This document shows, one piece after another, positions 8,032-18,591 of a DNA stretch of 33,772 bases. The position numbers were made by a program, and so were the translations under genes. The notes below the pieces were generated by a model. The model was not told where the DNA came from and ran no database searches. It was given only the letters and a program-made list of their open reading frames with translations. The DNA lies in the NCBI GenBank assembly GCA_903830425.1, contig CAIKTR010000108.1:1-33772 (forward strand), given 5' to 3'. Every line of letters starts with the position of its first letter. Position 1 is the first letter of the stretch. Source of the DNA: an uncultured Opitutia bacterium. Its GTDB lineage: Bacteria > Verrucomicrobiota > Verrucomicrobiia > Opitutales > Opitutaceae.

Positions 8032-9522
8032 TCAGAGCCCGAAGGCGGCGCTGTAGGCGACGAGGTTCCGGCCCTGGATGCGGAGCCGGATATTGCGGCC
8101 CGCGAGCTCGTCCAGGCTGGTCTTCGTTTTCCACGTGATCGCCGCCCGGGACTGGTCCCCGGTGCAGGGGAGGCAATCCGCCTGGGCGTACCCGGCATAT
8201 TCCACGCCATACCCGGCCCGCAGGATGGAGACCGTGACGGGCTCGGCGCTGATGAAGTTGAGGAAAAGTTTTCCGCCGGGACAACGGAAGGGGAGCGTCG
8301 TAAAAAACCCGTCGCCTTCCGTCTGCTGGCCGACCAACCGGTCCCGCGGGAAGGTGGCGAAGGCCAGCGAGGGTTTCATCGCCGCGAGCCGGCCGGCGGC
8401 GGCGTCATCATGCCGGTCCGCGGAGGCGTAGTAGTAATACCGGTAGTCATCGCCGACCAGGATCGGCGGGGCCAGCCCCAGGTAGGTGCCGCCGGCATCA
8501 TAGGTGCCGGGCGCGCCTGGTGCCAGCAGGCGGGGCCGTGACGGCATGCGGTGCCAGGCGAGATTGTCGCCGCTCTCCACCAGTTCGATCCAGGTCGTCT
8601 GGGTCGTGAGGTCAAACAGGTTGAGAAAGCCCAGCGTGCGCCCGGCCAGGGTGAAGGCGGTCTGGTTGTAGAAGTTGGTCCCGGCGTGGTCGCCGTGGTC
8701 CGGCGTGAAGAGCCACTGCGGATCGCTCCACGTCTCAAAGTCGTCGCTGTGCACCAGCATCCGGCTGCGATTGTCGCCGGCCCGGTCCTTGAGAAAGGCG
8801 TAGTAGCGCCCGGCGGGATCCTGCCAGAGCGACTCCGCGTCCTGCGACGGCAGCACCGTGCCGGTGGGGGTCCAGCGCAAGCCGTCGGGCGAGACGAGCA
8901 GGCAGCCGCCGCGCTGGTCGGGATCCTGCACGTCGTGGTGGTACATCAGCATCTTGTAGCGCCGCGCCGGATCGCGCTCCGCCAGATCCTCGATGACCGA
9001 GGCCGAATCGTTGAAGTAGGCCGGCCAGTGGACGATGATGTTGTTGCCGGGAAATTTTTCCGCGAAGTGCAGGTTCAGCGCCGGGCGGCGCCAGTGCAGG
9101 CCGTCGTCGGACTCGGCATAACAAACGACGCAGTGTTTTTTCCCCTGGAGGGAGTTGTCGATCAGCACCGCTCCCGCCACCACGCCGGGAAATTCCGTGC
9201 CGTAGAAATACTTGAATTTTCCGTCGAGGCGCGACCGGAGCACGCTGCCCCAGCCGAAACCGCTGTGTTCCCACGGCATCTCGGCGGTGAAGACGGGATT
9301 CAGCGGGGATTTGCACAGCGGCTCGAAGCGGTCGGCGCTGTGCTGGCGCTGCGCGATGCAACCGGGGGTGAACAGGATCTCGCGCCGGGGGGCGGCGCCC
9401 GGTCCCGCGGGGGCGGGGCGCCCGACCGCTGCCGCCGCCGCCGGCGGTCCGAACTGGGTCAGCGGCAGCGCCGTCGCAAGCACGGTGGCGGTGTGGAGGA
9501 AGTGCCGGCGGGTTTGGTTCAT
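8032..9522 (-). CDS. Tat-exported beta-propeller glycoside-hydrolase-like protein
   Basis: A 496-residue protein beginning with a twin-arginine signal (MNQTRRHFLHT, then a hydrophobic stretch to an Ala-rich cleavage region near residue 35). The body has recurring blade motifs of the form S-x-D-x-x-x-W: SDDGLHW, SPDGLRW, SDDFETW and SGDNLAW. This pattern is typical of five-bladed propellers related to GH32/GH43/GH68-like enzymes and sialidase Asp-boxes. Conserved-looking acidic residues occur in NPVFTAEMPWEHSGFGWGS and SQDAESLW. The exact GH family cannot be assigned. The start at 9522 is preferred over an in-frame ATG 30 bp upstream because it places the Tat motif at the N-terminus. It follows the DUF4434 gene by 22 bp, and both are Tat substrates, suggesting a joint role in periplasmic saccharide use. 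Confidence 0.75.
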   Translation of the reverse strand: MNQTRRHFLHTATVLATALPLTQFGPPAAAAAVGRPAPAGPGAAPRREILFTPGCIAQRQHSADRFEPLCKSPLNPVFTAEMPWEHSGFGWGSVLRSRLDGKFKYFYGTEFPGVVAGAVLIDNSLQGKKHCVVCYAESDDGLHWRRPALNLHFAEKFPGNNIIVHWPAYFNDSASVIEDLAERDPARRYKMLMYHHDVQDPDQRGGCLLVSPDGLRWTPTGTVLPSQDAESLWQDPAGRYYAFLKDRAGDNRSRMLVHSDDFETWSDPQWLFTPDHGDHAGTNFYNQTAFTLAGRTLGFLNLFDLTTQTTWIELVESGDNLAWHRMPSRPRLLAPGAPGTYDAGGTYLGLAPPILVGDDYRYYYYASADRHDDAAAGRLAAMKPSLAFATFPRDRLVGQQTEGDGFFTTLPFRCPGGKLFLNFISAEPVTVSILRAGYGVEYAGYAQADCLPCTGDQSRAAITWKTKTSLDELAGRNIRLRIQGRNLVAYSAAFGL

Positions 9523-9544
9523 GAATGCAGGGCAGGGACGGCCG

Positions 9545-10639
9545 CTACCCATTCAGAAACTTCAGGTAGGCGTCGTGCAGCTCCTCCGCGCCCGGTCCGC
9601 CGATGTTCACCTTGTCCGTGCGGCGGTTCATCAGGCCCTGGTACTGGTAGATGATGATCTTGTCCGCGACGGGGGCGGCCGCGCGCAACTGGCGTTGCAG
9701 CCGCTCGAAATGGCACGGGGTGCAGATGCGGCGCCCGTCGGGCCGCTGCTCGGAATATTCGAAGACCTCGCAGTTCACCCACAGCTGCTGGCCGACTTTC
9801 TGATGGAGGGGCTTGAGCAGGGCATAACCTTCGGCGGCCTCGTTGAAATTCAGCGAGGGGTAGAGTTTCTCGAAGCCGGCGTGGTCCTGGTAGGCGATGA
9901 TGTCCACGTTGAGCTGCTCCAGCTGGCGCAGGAGGGGCCCCTGCTGTTCCGGGCGCGGGCGCTTGAGGTTGGCGGGCGACATCATCAGCCGGACGCCGGG
10001 GACGCGGGCGCGGATCGCCTGCGTCAGCTTCGACGTTTTGTCGCAGTCCGCCTGTGCAAACAGGCCTCCGCCCTGCACGGCGTGCGCCTCGGCGGAGAGG
10101 TAGAACCCCTGCAGCGCGCGGTAGTGCCCGTACCGCTCGCGCAGGTCCTCCGCCATGCTGGCCAGCCAGGTGTCATGCTCGGGGGTGAGGTCCGGATTGG
10201 CGTTGAGCGAATAACGGCCGAAGGCGCCGAGCCCGAGGTAGATGCCCATGCCCTGCCGCTCGCAGGCGCGGATGACCGCGCCGACCGGATCCTTGCACGG
10301 CAGGGGCCACTGCACCCCGACCGTCCGCCGGTTCGCCGGGTACAGTGGGCGGCCCCAGAGGGCGCAGTTAGTTAAAATCACCGTGTCGAGGCCCATCGCC
10401 TTCATGTCCGCGACGATCGCCTCCCAGTTTTCGTCCTGCCACTCCCGGCACTCGTCGATCCAGTACTGGGCGTCCCAGTTGTTCACGTGCTGGATGTCGA
10501 GAAAACTGCCCGTGATTTTTGGGGGGCGCGCCCGCGGGGTGACCGCCGGTGCCGCGGCGGCGAGCCCGTAGTGCGCCATGGGGAGGGAGGCCGCGAGCAG
10601 GGAGGAGGTCTGGAGGAAGCGGCGCCGGGTTTGTTGCAT
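9545..10639 (-). CDS. Tat-exported DUF4434 family (TIM-barrel, glycosidase-like) protein
   Basis: A 364-residue protein with a clear Tat signal (MQQTRRRFLQTSS followed by a hydrophobic core ending in an Ala-rich stretch near residue 30). The mature part matches DUF4434: ITGSFLDIQHVNNWD, YWIDECREWQDENWE, MKAMGLDTVILTNCALW, GIYLGLGAFGRYS, LQGFYLSAEAHA, DIIAYQDHAGFE and LWVNCEVFEYSE. These lie at the positions expected for strand ends of a TIM barrel, where carboxylates such as the Glu in FYLSAEAH and WVNCEVFE could be catalytic. DUF4434 proteins are often found in polysaccharide-use loci but no activity is firmly established. It is the first gene of the leftward run and lies 22 bp upstream of the propeller gene, so the two probably form one operon. 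Confidence 0.82.
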   Translation of the reverse strand: MQQTRRRFLQTSSLLAASLPMAHYGLAAAAPAVTPRARPPKITGSFLDIQHVNNWDAQYWIDECREWQDENWEAIVADMKAMGLDTVILTNCALWGRPLYPANRRTVGVQWPLPCKDPVGAVIRACERQGMGIYLGLGAFGRYSLNANPDLTPEHDTWLASMAEDLRERYGHYRALQGFYLSAEAHAVQGGGLFAQADCDKTSKLTQAIRARVPGVRLMMSPANLKRPRPEQQGPLLRQLEQLNVDIIAYQDHAGFEKLYPSLNFNEAAEGYALLKPLHQKVGQQLWVNCEVFEYSEQRPDGRRICTPCHFERLQRQLRAAAPVADKIIIYQYQGLMNRRTDKVNIGGPGAEELHDAYLKFLNG

Positions 10640-10768
10640 GGGTTGAAAGGAAAGCGGGCGCCTCGTCTGCTCCTGACCCCCTCAGCAACGGGGTTAGGCC
10701 CCGGCCTGTCAACCCAGCGGGCAGCGCCGCCTTGACCTGCGGCCCTGCGCCCCCCAAGCCCGTGGTAC

Positions 10769-11011
10769 ATGGATCTCCACGACGACGATCAGGGCTTTCT
10801 GCGCGACTTGGTCAAAGGCTCCCGCCAGAAGATGCACCACGTGGCGTGGACCGACCGCGATGGCACCGGTCGCCAGACCGCGCTGACCCAGCCCGAGGCC
10901 GTGCGCCTCAACACCCTGGCGCACCGCCTGGGCATCTCCAAGGCCGAGCTGCTCCGCCAGGCGGCGTTCCTGCCCGTCGCAAAGCCCGCGGTGAAGCCCC
11001 CTGTGGCCTGA
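10769..11011 (+). CDS. Small protein with a putative helix-turn-helix or RHH-like C-terminal half
   Basis: An 80-residue protein of unrecognised family. The N-terminal half is acidic (MDLHDDDQGFLRDL). The second half, ALTQPEAVRLNTLAHRLGIS followed by KAELLRQAAFLPV, has the spacing of a ribbon-helix-helix or HTH-like helix pair (hydrophobic residues every 3-4, with LGISKAELLRQA resembling a recognition segment). The codon pattern is GC3-rich like its neighbours, supporting that it is coding. A TTGACC hexamer lies 37 bp before the start. It stands alone between divergent DUF4434 and downstream PhyH genes. DNA binding is only a suggestion. Confidence 0.6.
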   Translation: MDLHDDDQGFLRDLVKGSRQKMHHVAWTDRDGTGRQTALTQPEAVRLNTLAHRLGISKAELLRQAAFLPVAKPAVKPPVA

Positions 11012-11153
11012 TCTGCCGCGGTCCCGTCCTGCGGTGCGCCGGGCGGCGGGACGGTTGGCGGCCGGGAAACGGCCGGCCCGACCGCCGCGCGCGATTGACT
11101 GCGGCGGTGATGACTGAAAGCAGTAACCCCGATCCTGCCAACCCCGCCGCCCC

Positions 11154-11999
11154 ATGCCCGACTTTACCCTGACCGAGCAACAGCAGACGTTCTTCAAGAC
11201 CTTTGGCTTCCTTGCTTTCCCCGGCCTGCTGCGGGATCGCATCGATGAGATCATCCGCGAATTCGAGGCCGTCTTCGCCCAGCGCGGTGGCGGGCATGCG
11301 GGCAAGCCGCACGAGGGCAAGCAGCGCTCCTGCATCGTCCCGTTTCTGGACCAAAGTGTCCTCCTCTCCAGCCTGCTCGATGACCCGCGCATCCACGGCA
11401 TCGCGGCGGGGTTGCTGGGCGACGACTTCAACTACATGCCCAGCGACGGAAACTATTACTCCGGTGACACGGGCTGGCATTCGGATGGCTGGCACCGGGA
11501 GACGGATCCGGTGCACCTCAAGATTGCGTTTTATCTCGATCCCTTGACGCGCAGCACCGGCTGCCTGCGGGTGATTCCGGGCAGCCACCGGGATGGCGAC
11601 GCCTTCGCCGCGGCGCTCACGCGGGAACTGGGCGGCGCGGAGCAGACGTGGGGCGTCCCCGGCCGCGACGTGCCCGCCGTGGCGCTGGAGACCGTGCCGG
11701 GTGACATCCTGGTGTTCAACCACAACACGAAGCACGCGGCGTTTGGCGGCAGCGGCTGGCGGCGCATGTTCACGATGAACTGCTGCCAGCGCTATCCGGA
11801 GGCCCGCCTGCCGGAGCTGCGCGAGTATCTCAAGGGGATCTCCCGTTTCTGGGTCGAGCGCGCATATGGCGAGATCATGATGAACACGGCGGGCCCGGGT
11901 CGCCGGCGGCACCTCGAGCAGGTGATGGCCAACGACGGCCATATCGCGGCCTTGTCCCGTCAGGCCCGCGCGGCGATGACCGAGCCCTCGCGCGGGTGA
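11154..11999 (+). CDS. Phytanoyl-CoA dioxygenase (PhyH) family Fe(II)/2-oxoglutarate oxygenase
   Basis: A 281-residue PhyH-family protein. The iron-binding facial triad is visible as His 109 and Asp 111 in GWHSDGWHRE, with the distal His most likely His 194 in FNHNTKHAAFGG; Arg 203 or 204 (GWRRMF) would hold the 2-oxoglutarate carboxylate. Family landmarks GFLAFPGLL near the N-terminus, STGCLRVIPGSH at 134-145 and VPGDILVF at 181-188 are in the expected order. These enzymes hydroxylate small molecules, lipids or natural products; the substrate here is unknown. No signal peptide. A TTGACT hexamer 59 bp upstream is a possible -35. It converges on the epimerase gene with only 27 bp between stops. 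Confidence 0.9.
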   Translation: MPDFTLTEQQQTFFKTFGFLAFPGLLRDRIDEIIREFEAVFAQRGGGHAGKPHEGKQRSCIVPFLDQSVLLSSLLDDPRIHGIAAGLLGDDFNYMPSDGNYYSGDTGWHSDGWHRETDPVHLKIAFYLDPLTRSTGCLRVIPGSHRDGDAFAAALTRELGGAEQTWGVPGRDVPAVALETVPGDILVFNHNTKHAAFGGSGWRRMFTMNCCQRYPEARLPELREYLKGISRFWVERAYGEIMMNTAGPGRRRHLEQVMANDGHIAALSRQARAAMTEPSRG

Positions 12000-12026
12000 G
12001 GGGAGGCCGCGGCGGCGCCGGCCGGG

Positions 12027-13043
12027 TCACTGGGCCCCGAACGCCCGCACCGTCTCGCCCGCGAATTTTTCCCACGCCGCGACCAGACGGTCCTCCATCG
12101 GGTCGCGGTCGGCGGACACGATTTTTTGGTGCTGGTCCATCCACGCCACGGTCCGGCGCACGCCCTCCTCGTAGGGCATCGCCGGGCGGTACTCGGGGAC
12201 GTCGCGCTTCAGCTTCGCGCTGGAGTAGACCCCGTGGAACCGGAAAATCTCCTCGAGCGCGGCGTAGCGCGGCCGGTCGACGGCGAGCAGGAAGTCGCTG
12301 GGCAGGTGGACGATCCGCGGCGGCGGCGCGCCGATCGCCGCGGCGGTGCGGCGGGTGTAGTCGTCCCAGGTGACGACCTCGTCGCCCACGATGTTGTAGG
12401 TTTCGCCGAAGCACCGGGTCCGGCCCGCCGCGTGGGCGAAGCCCAGGCCGACATCCTCGGCATAGGCGCTCTGCCACAGCCCGTGGCCATCCCCGCTGAC
12501 GATGATCGGCCGGCCCTGGCGCAGGCGGTCGACGAAGGTCGGCTCCCACCCCACGTTGTTGATCACGTTGCCGCCGGGCCCGTAGGTGTGCGAGGGACGG
12601 AAGATGGTGACCGCCAGCTGCCGCTCCGCGTGGGCGCGCCGGAACCGCTCCTCGCAGGCCGCCTTGTCGCGCCCGTAGGCCGAGTGGGGCGCCAGCGGCG
12701 TGGTCTCGAGCGTGGGCACGACCGTCTGGGTGTTGCCGTAGGTGCAGACCGTGCTGCAAAAAATGAAGTGCCCGCAGCGCCCGGCGAAGGCGCGGACCGC
12801 GCTTTCCGCCTGGTCGGGCCGGAAGCAGATCATGTCGATCACGACGTCCCAGGTCCCGGCCGCGGCGATCGTGCGCTCAAACGCGGCGAAGTCATTGCGG
12901 TCCCCGGTGAGCTGCGCCACCGCGCCGATCCGGCGCTCGGTCAGGCCGCGATTATAGACGGTGAGGGCGGCGCCGCGGGCGTGGAGCGCGTGGACGATCC
13001 CGGTGGAAATCAGGCCCGTCCCGCCGATGAGGAGCACTTTCAT
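12027..13043 (-). CDS. NAD-dependent epimerase/dehydratase (extended SDR)
   Basis: A 338-residue extended short-chain dehydrogenase. The nucleotide-binding loop is IGGTGLISTG at 6-15 (third Gly replaced by Ser, as in a subset of atypical members), the catalytic Ser is in IFCSTVCTYGN around 97, and the YxxxK pair is Tyr 123/Lys 127 in SAYGRDKAAC. The downstream RPSHTYGPGGN and YAEDVGLGFAHA stretches are usual for sugar-nucleotide epimerases and reductases. The C-terminal part after residue 230 binds the substrate, which cannot be told from sequence. The start at 13043 fits the family N-terminus; the frame is open further upstream but without homology. It is divergent from engB across a 142-bp region holding a palindrome. 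Confidence 0.9.
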   Translation of the reverse strand: MKVLLIGGTGLISTGIVHALHARGAALTVYNRGLTERRIGAVAQLTGDRNDFAAFERTIAAAGTWDVVIDMICFRPDQAESAVRAFAGRCGHFIFCSTVCTYGNTQTVVPTLETTPLAPHSAYGRDKAACEERFRRAHAERQLAVTIFRPSHTYGPGGNVINNVGWEPTFVDRLRQGRPIIVSGDGHGLWQSAYAEDVGLGFAHAAGRTRCFGETYNIVGDEVVTWDDYTRRTAAAIGAPPPRIVHLPSDFLLAVDRPRYAALEEIFRFHGVYSSAKLKRDVPEYRPAMPYEEGVRRTVAWMDQHQKIVSADRDPMEDRLVAAWEKFAGETVRAFGAQ

Positions 13044-13080
13044 GGGGCCAGCCAAGACCGCGGGGCGCCGAACGACGAGT

Positions 13081-13101
13081 GGGAAAACGGGCCGTTTTCC
13101 C
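13081..13101. promoter_or_regulatory. 21-bp palindrome between epimerase gene and engB
   Basis: Two 10-bp arms (GGGAAAACGG and CCGTTTTCCC) are perfectly complementary around a single central G. It lies 38 bp upstream of the epimerase start and 85 bp upstream of the engB start. The A/T-rich core inside a GC-rich region and the symmetry fit an operator for a dimeric regulator; a hairpin in the epimerase leader is the alternative. No T-tract follows, arguing against a terminator. Confidence 0.45.
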
Positions 13102-13159
13102 GGCCCGCGCCCCGGCTTGGTTGCAGGTTGCCCTGGCCACTGGTTCCGGGTATCGAATG

Positions 13160-13178
13160 GGTTCGCCCGGCGCGAACC
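13160..13178 (+). promoter_or_regulatory. Stem-loop just upstream of engB start
   Basis: A perfect 7-bp inverted repeat (GGTTCGC, 5-nt loop CCGGC, GCGAACC) ends 7 bp before the engB ATG at 13186. In the mRNA this would place a stable stem where the ribosome must bind, and no Shine-Dalgarno sequence is visible there. A role in translation control of engB is plausible but unproven. Confidence 0.35.
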
Positions 13179-13185
13179 TCCCTGC

Positions 13186-13791
13186 ATGAAAATCAAATCC
13201 GCCCTCTTTGACACCAGCGCGCCCGACCTGAAGTCGTGCCCCCCCTCGGCCCTGCCGGAATTTGCCTTCATCGGCCGGTCCAATGTCGGCAAGTCCTCCC
13301 TGATCAACCTGCTCGCGGAGCGGCGGGAGCTGGCCAAGGTGTCGGTGACCCCGGGCAAGACGAAGCTCATCAATTTCTTCACGATGAACGACACGTGGAG
13401 CCTGGTGGACCTGCCCGGCTACGGCTATGCGTCGGTCGGCCAGCAGCGCCGGGACGAGTTCAACCAGTCCGTGAGCGATTACCTGCAGAAGCGGAAAAAC
13501 ATTTTCTGCGTGTTCGTGCTCATCGACTCCCGGCTCCCCCCGCAGCCCATCGACCTGCAGTTTGTCCGGTGGCTGGCCAGCGTCTCGGTGCCGTTCGTCC
13601 TCGTCTTCACCAAGACGGACAAGCAGTCGGCCGCCCGCTCGCAGGTGCACATCGGCCGGTTTCGGCAGACCCTGGCCGAAGGCGGCGTGGCGGTGCCCGA
13701 GATCTTCGCCAGCTCGTCGAAAACGAAGGCGGGGCGGGCCGACATCCTCGGGTTCATCGAATCGACCCTGGCCAAGAACAACCGGCTCTAG
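13186..13791 (+). CDS. engB: Ribosome biogenesis GTPase EngB (YsxC/YihA)
   Basis: A 201-residue TrmE-Era-EngA-EngB-Septin family GTPase needed for large-subunit ribosome assembly. All G motifs are present: P-loop GRSNVGKSS at 30-38, the G2 threonine in VTPGKTKLINFF at 54-65, G3 DLPGYGYA at 75-82, G4 TKTD at 142-145 and G5 SSSKT at 176-180. The length is typical. The start at 13186 (MKIKSALFD) matches the family; the frame stays open upstream but overlaps the divergent epimerase gene. It is probably transcribed alone, and converges on the TMTC-like gene 48 bp downstream. Confidence 0.96.
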   Translation: MKIKSALFDTSAPDLKSCPPSALPEFAFIGRSNVGKSSLINLLAERRELAKVSVTPGKTKLINFFTMNDTWSLVDLPGYGYASVGQQRRDEFNQSVSDYLQKRKNIFCVFVLIDSRLPPQPIDLQFVRWLASVSVPFVLVFTKTDKQSAARSQVHIGRFRQTLAEGGVAVPEIFASSSKTKAGRADILGFIESTLAKNNRL

Positions 13792-13839
13792 CCGGCCGGC
13801 GGGGTTCCCCGCGGCGGATGTCTGGGCGCCCCGCGCCGG

Positions 13840-17420
<3,581 letters not shown>

Positions 17421-17441
17421 GCCGCCGCCGGGCGCCGGGCC

Positions 17442-17732
17442 TCAGCTGGACGGCAGCGCCAGCAGGGAGTCCGGCCCCTTGTCCCCCTGCTCGCTCTTGA
17501 GGTACTTCTGCCCGGCGTAGGTGACCACGACGATCTTCACCGTGCGGTCCTTGGTGACCACGACAAACTCGTCCGTGCCGGACTCGATGGCGCTGATGGC
17601 GGCCTGCTGGGACAGCTTCCAGCGGCTCTTGTCGGAGTTGAGCCCGCCGATCAGCTCGATGCGCTCATGCGGGTCATAGCTGTAGGCCTTCTGGGCAAAC
17701 GTGACGGTGCGGCGGTTGATGGGGCGGGCCAT
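17442..17732 (-). CDS. DUF3892 domain protein
   Basis: A 96-residue protein. The C-terminal half matches DUF3892: FVVVTKDRTVKIVVVTYAG, then QKYLKS and a terminal SLLALP, all in the expected order. The N-terminal half (RRTVTFAQKAYSYDPHERIE) is less typical of the family. DUF3892 proteins are small, widespread and of unknown function. The start ATG at 17732 opens a divergent region of 166 bp shared with the DTW-domain gene, which contains an A/T-richer patch around 17794-17809 that may hold the promoter. Confidence 0.8.
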   Translation of the reverse strand: MARPINRRTVTFAQKAYSYDPHERIELIGGLNSDKSRWKLSQQAAISAIESGTDEFVVVTKDRTVKIVVVTYAGQKYLKSEQGDKGPDSLLALPSS

Positions 17733-17898
17733 GATGGGTCGTGGGTTCGAGGGAGGCGGGAGAGCGTCGGGCAGCTTCCTCCCGATTACGGCCATTAGCG
17801 AATTAAACCGCGCGGCCCGCCGGCGCCCCGCCGAGTCGCGGGCCAAGCGCGAACTCCGGATTGACCGGCGGCGATTTGTCGCCCCGGATGGCGGGACG

Positions 17899-18591
17899 AT
17901 GGCGCGAAGCGTGGTCCTCAAGCAAAGTCCGCGGTGCCCGCGCTGCCAGCTGCCGCCGCGGTGGTGCATCTGTGCCGGGATCCAGCCGGTCGACTGCCCG
18001 GTGAAGGTGGACGTGCTCATGCACCACATGGAGCACTGGCGCCCCAGCAGCACGGGACACCTCATCCGGCGCGTGATCCCGACCGCCGACGTTCACCTCT
18101 ACCGGCGGGAGCGTCCGCTCGAGCGGGCCGCGATCGTGGCGCCGGGCCGGGAGCTGTGGATCCTGCACCCGCTGGGGGAGCCGCTGCCCGCGGCCGCGCC
18201 GCCGGCCGGGCTGCAGGTGCTGCTGCTGGACGGGACCTGGCGCCAGGCGGGCGACATGCTGCGCGCGGTCGAGCCGTGGGGTCGCCGGGTCTGCCTGCCC
18301 CTGACAGGGGAGAGCCGCTACTGGCTGCGCACCCAGGCCGGCGAGGGGAAGTTCTGCACGGTCGAGGCGCTGATTTTCCTGCTGGCCGCGCTGGGGCTCT
18401 CCTCGGCGCATGACCAGCTGCAACTCCAGTTTGAACTCCACGTCTATGCCGGGCTGTGCTCGCGCGGGGCCAAGGCGAAGGCGGCGGAATATCTGGCGGC
18501 GTCGCCGGTGCGCACCGCCCTGCCCGGGTTGGTGGATGAGCTCGCCCGGCATCGCTCGCGGGATGCGGGGGCGCCGCCGGTGAGTGGGTGA
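17899..18591 (+). CDS. DTW-domain tRNA-uridine aminocarboxypropyltransferase (TapT-like)
   Basis: A 230-residue DTW protein. The N-terminal zinc-type cluster CPRCQLPPRWCIC is at 13-25, followed by HHMEHWRPSSTGHLIRR at 42-58, which corresponds to the H-E-R-TG region, and the DTW signature as LLLDGTWRQA with Asp 111 and Trp 114. A late QLQFELHVYAGL segment also fits. Members transfer the 3-amino-3-carboxypropyl group of SAM to uridine in tRNA (acp3U). The exact position modified is not decidable here. The stop codon at 18589-18591 is immediately followed by an in-frame ATG of the desaturase gene, suggesting coupling. A short stem (GGCGA/TCGCC, 17869-17882) lies in the leader. Confidence 0.88.
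   Translation: MARSVVLKQSPRCPRCQLPPRWCICAGIQPVDCPVKVDVLMHHMEHWRPSSTGHLIRRVIPTADVHLYRRERPLERAAIVAPGRELWILHPLGEPLPAAAPPAGLQVLLLDGTWRQAGDMLRAVEPWGRRVCLPLTGESRYWLRTQAGEGKFCTVEALIFLLAALGLSSAHDQLQLQFELHVYAGLCSRGAKAKAAEYLAASPVRTALPGLVDELARHRSRDAGAPPVSG

Noticed and set aside
7935-8210. Upstream extension of the Tgt fusion protein
   Set aside because: The added residues are Ser/Pro/Arg-rich without homology and would overlap the coding end of the propeller gene; Tgt homology begins at the ATG at 7934.
12961-13185. Longer engB product starting upstream
   Set aside because: It would overlap the divergent epimerase coding region, and the family N-terminus starts at 13186.
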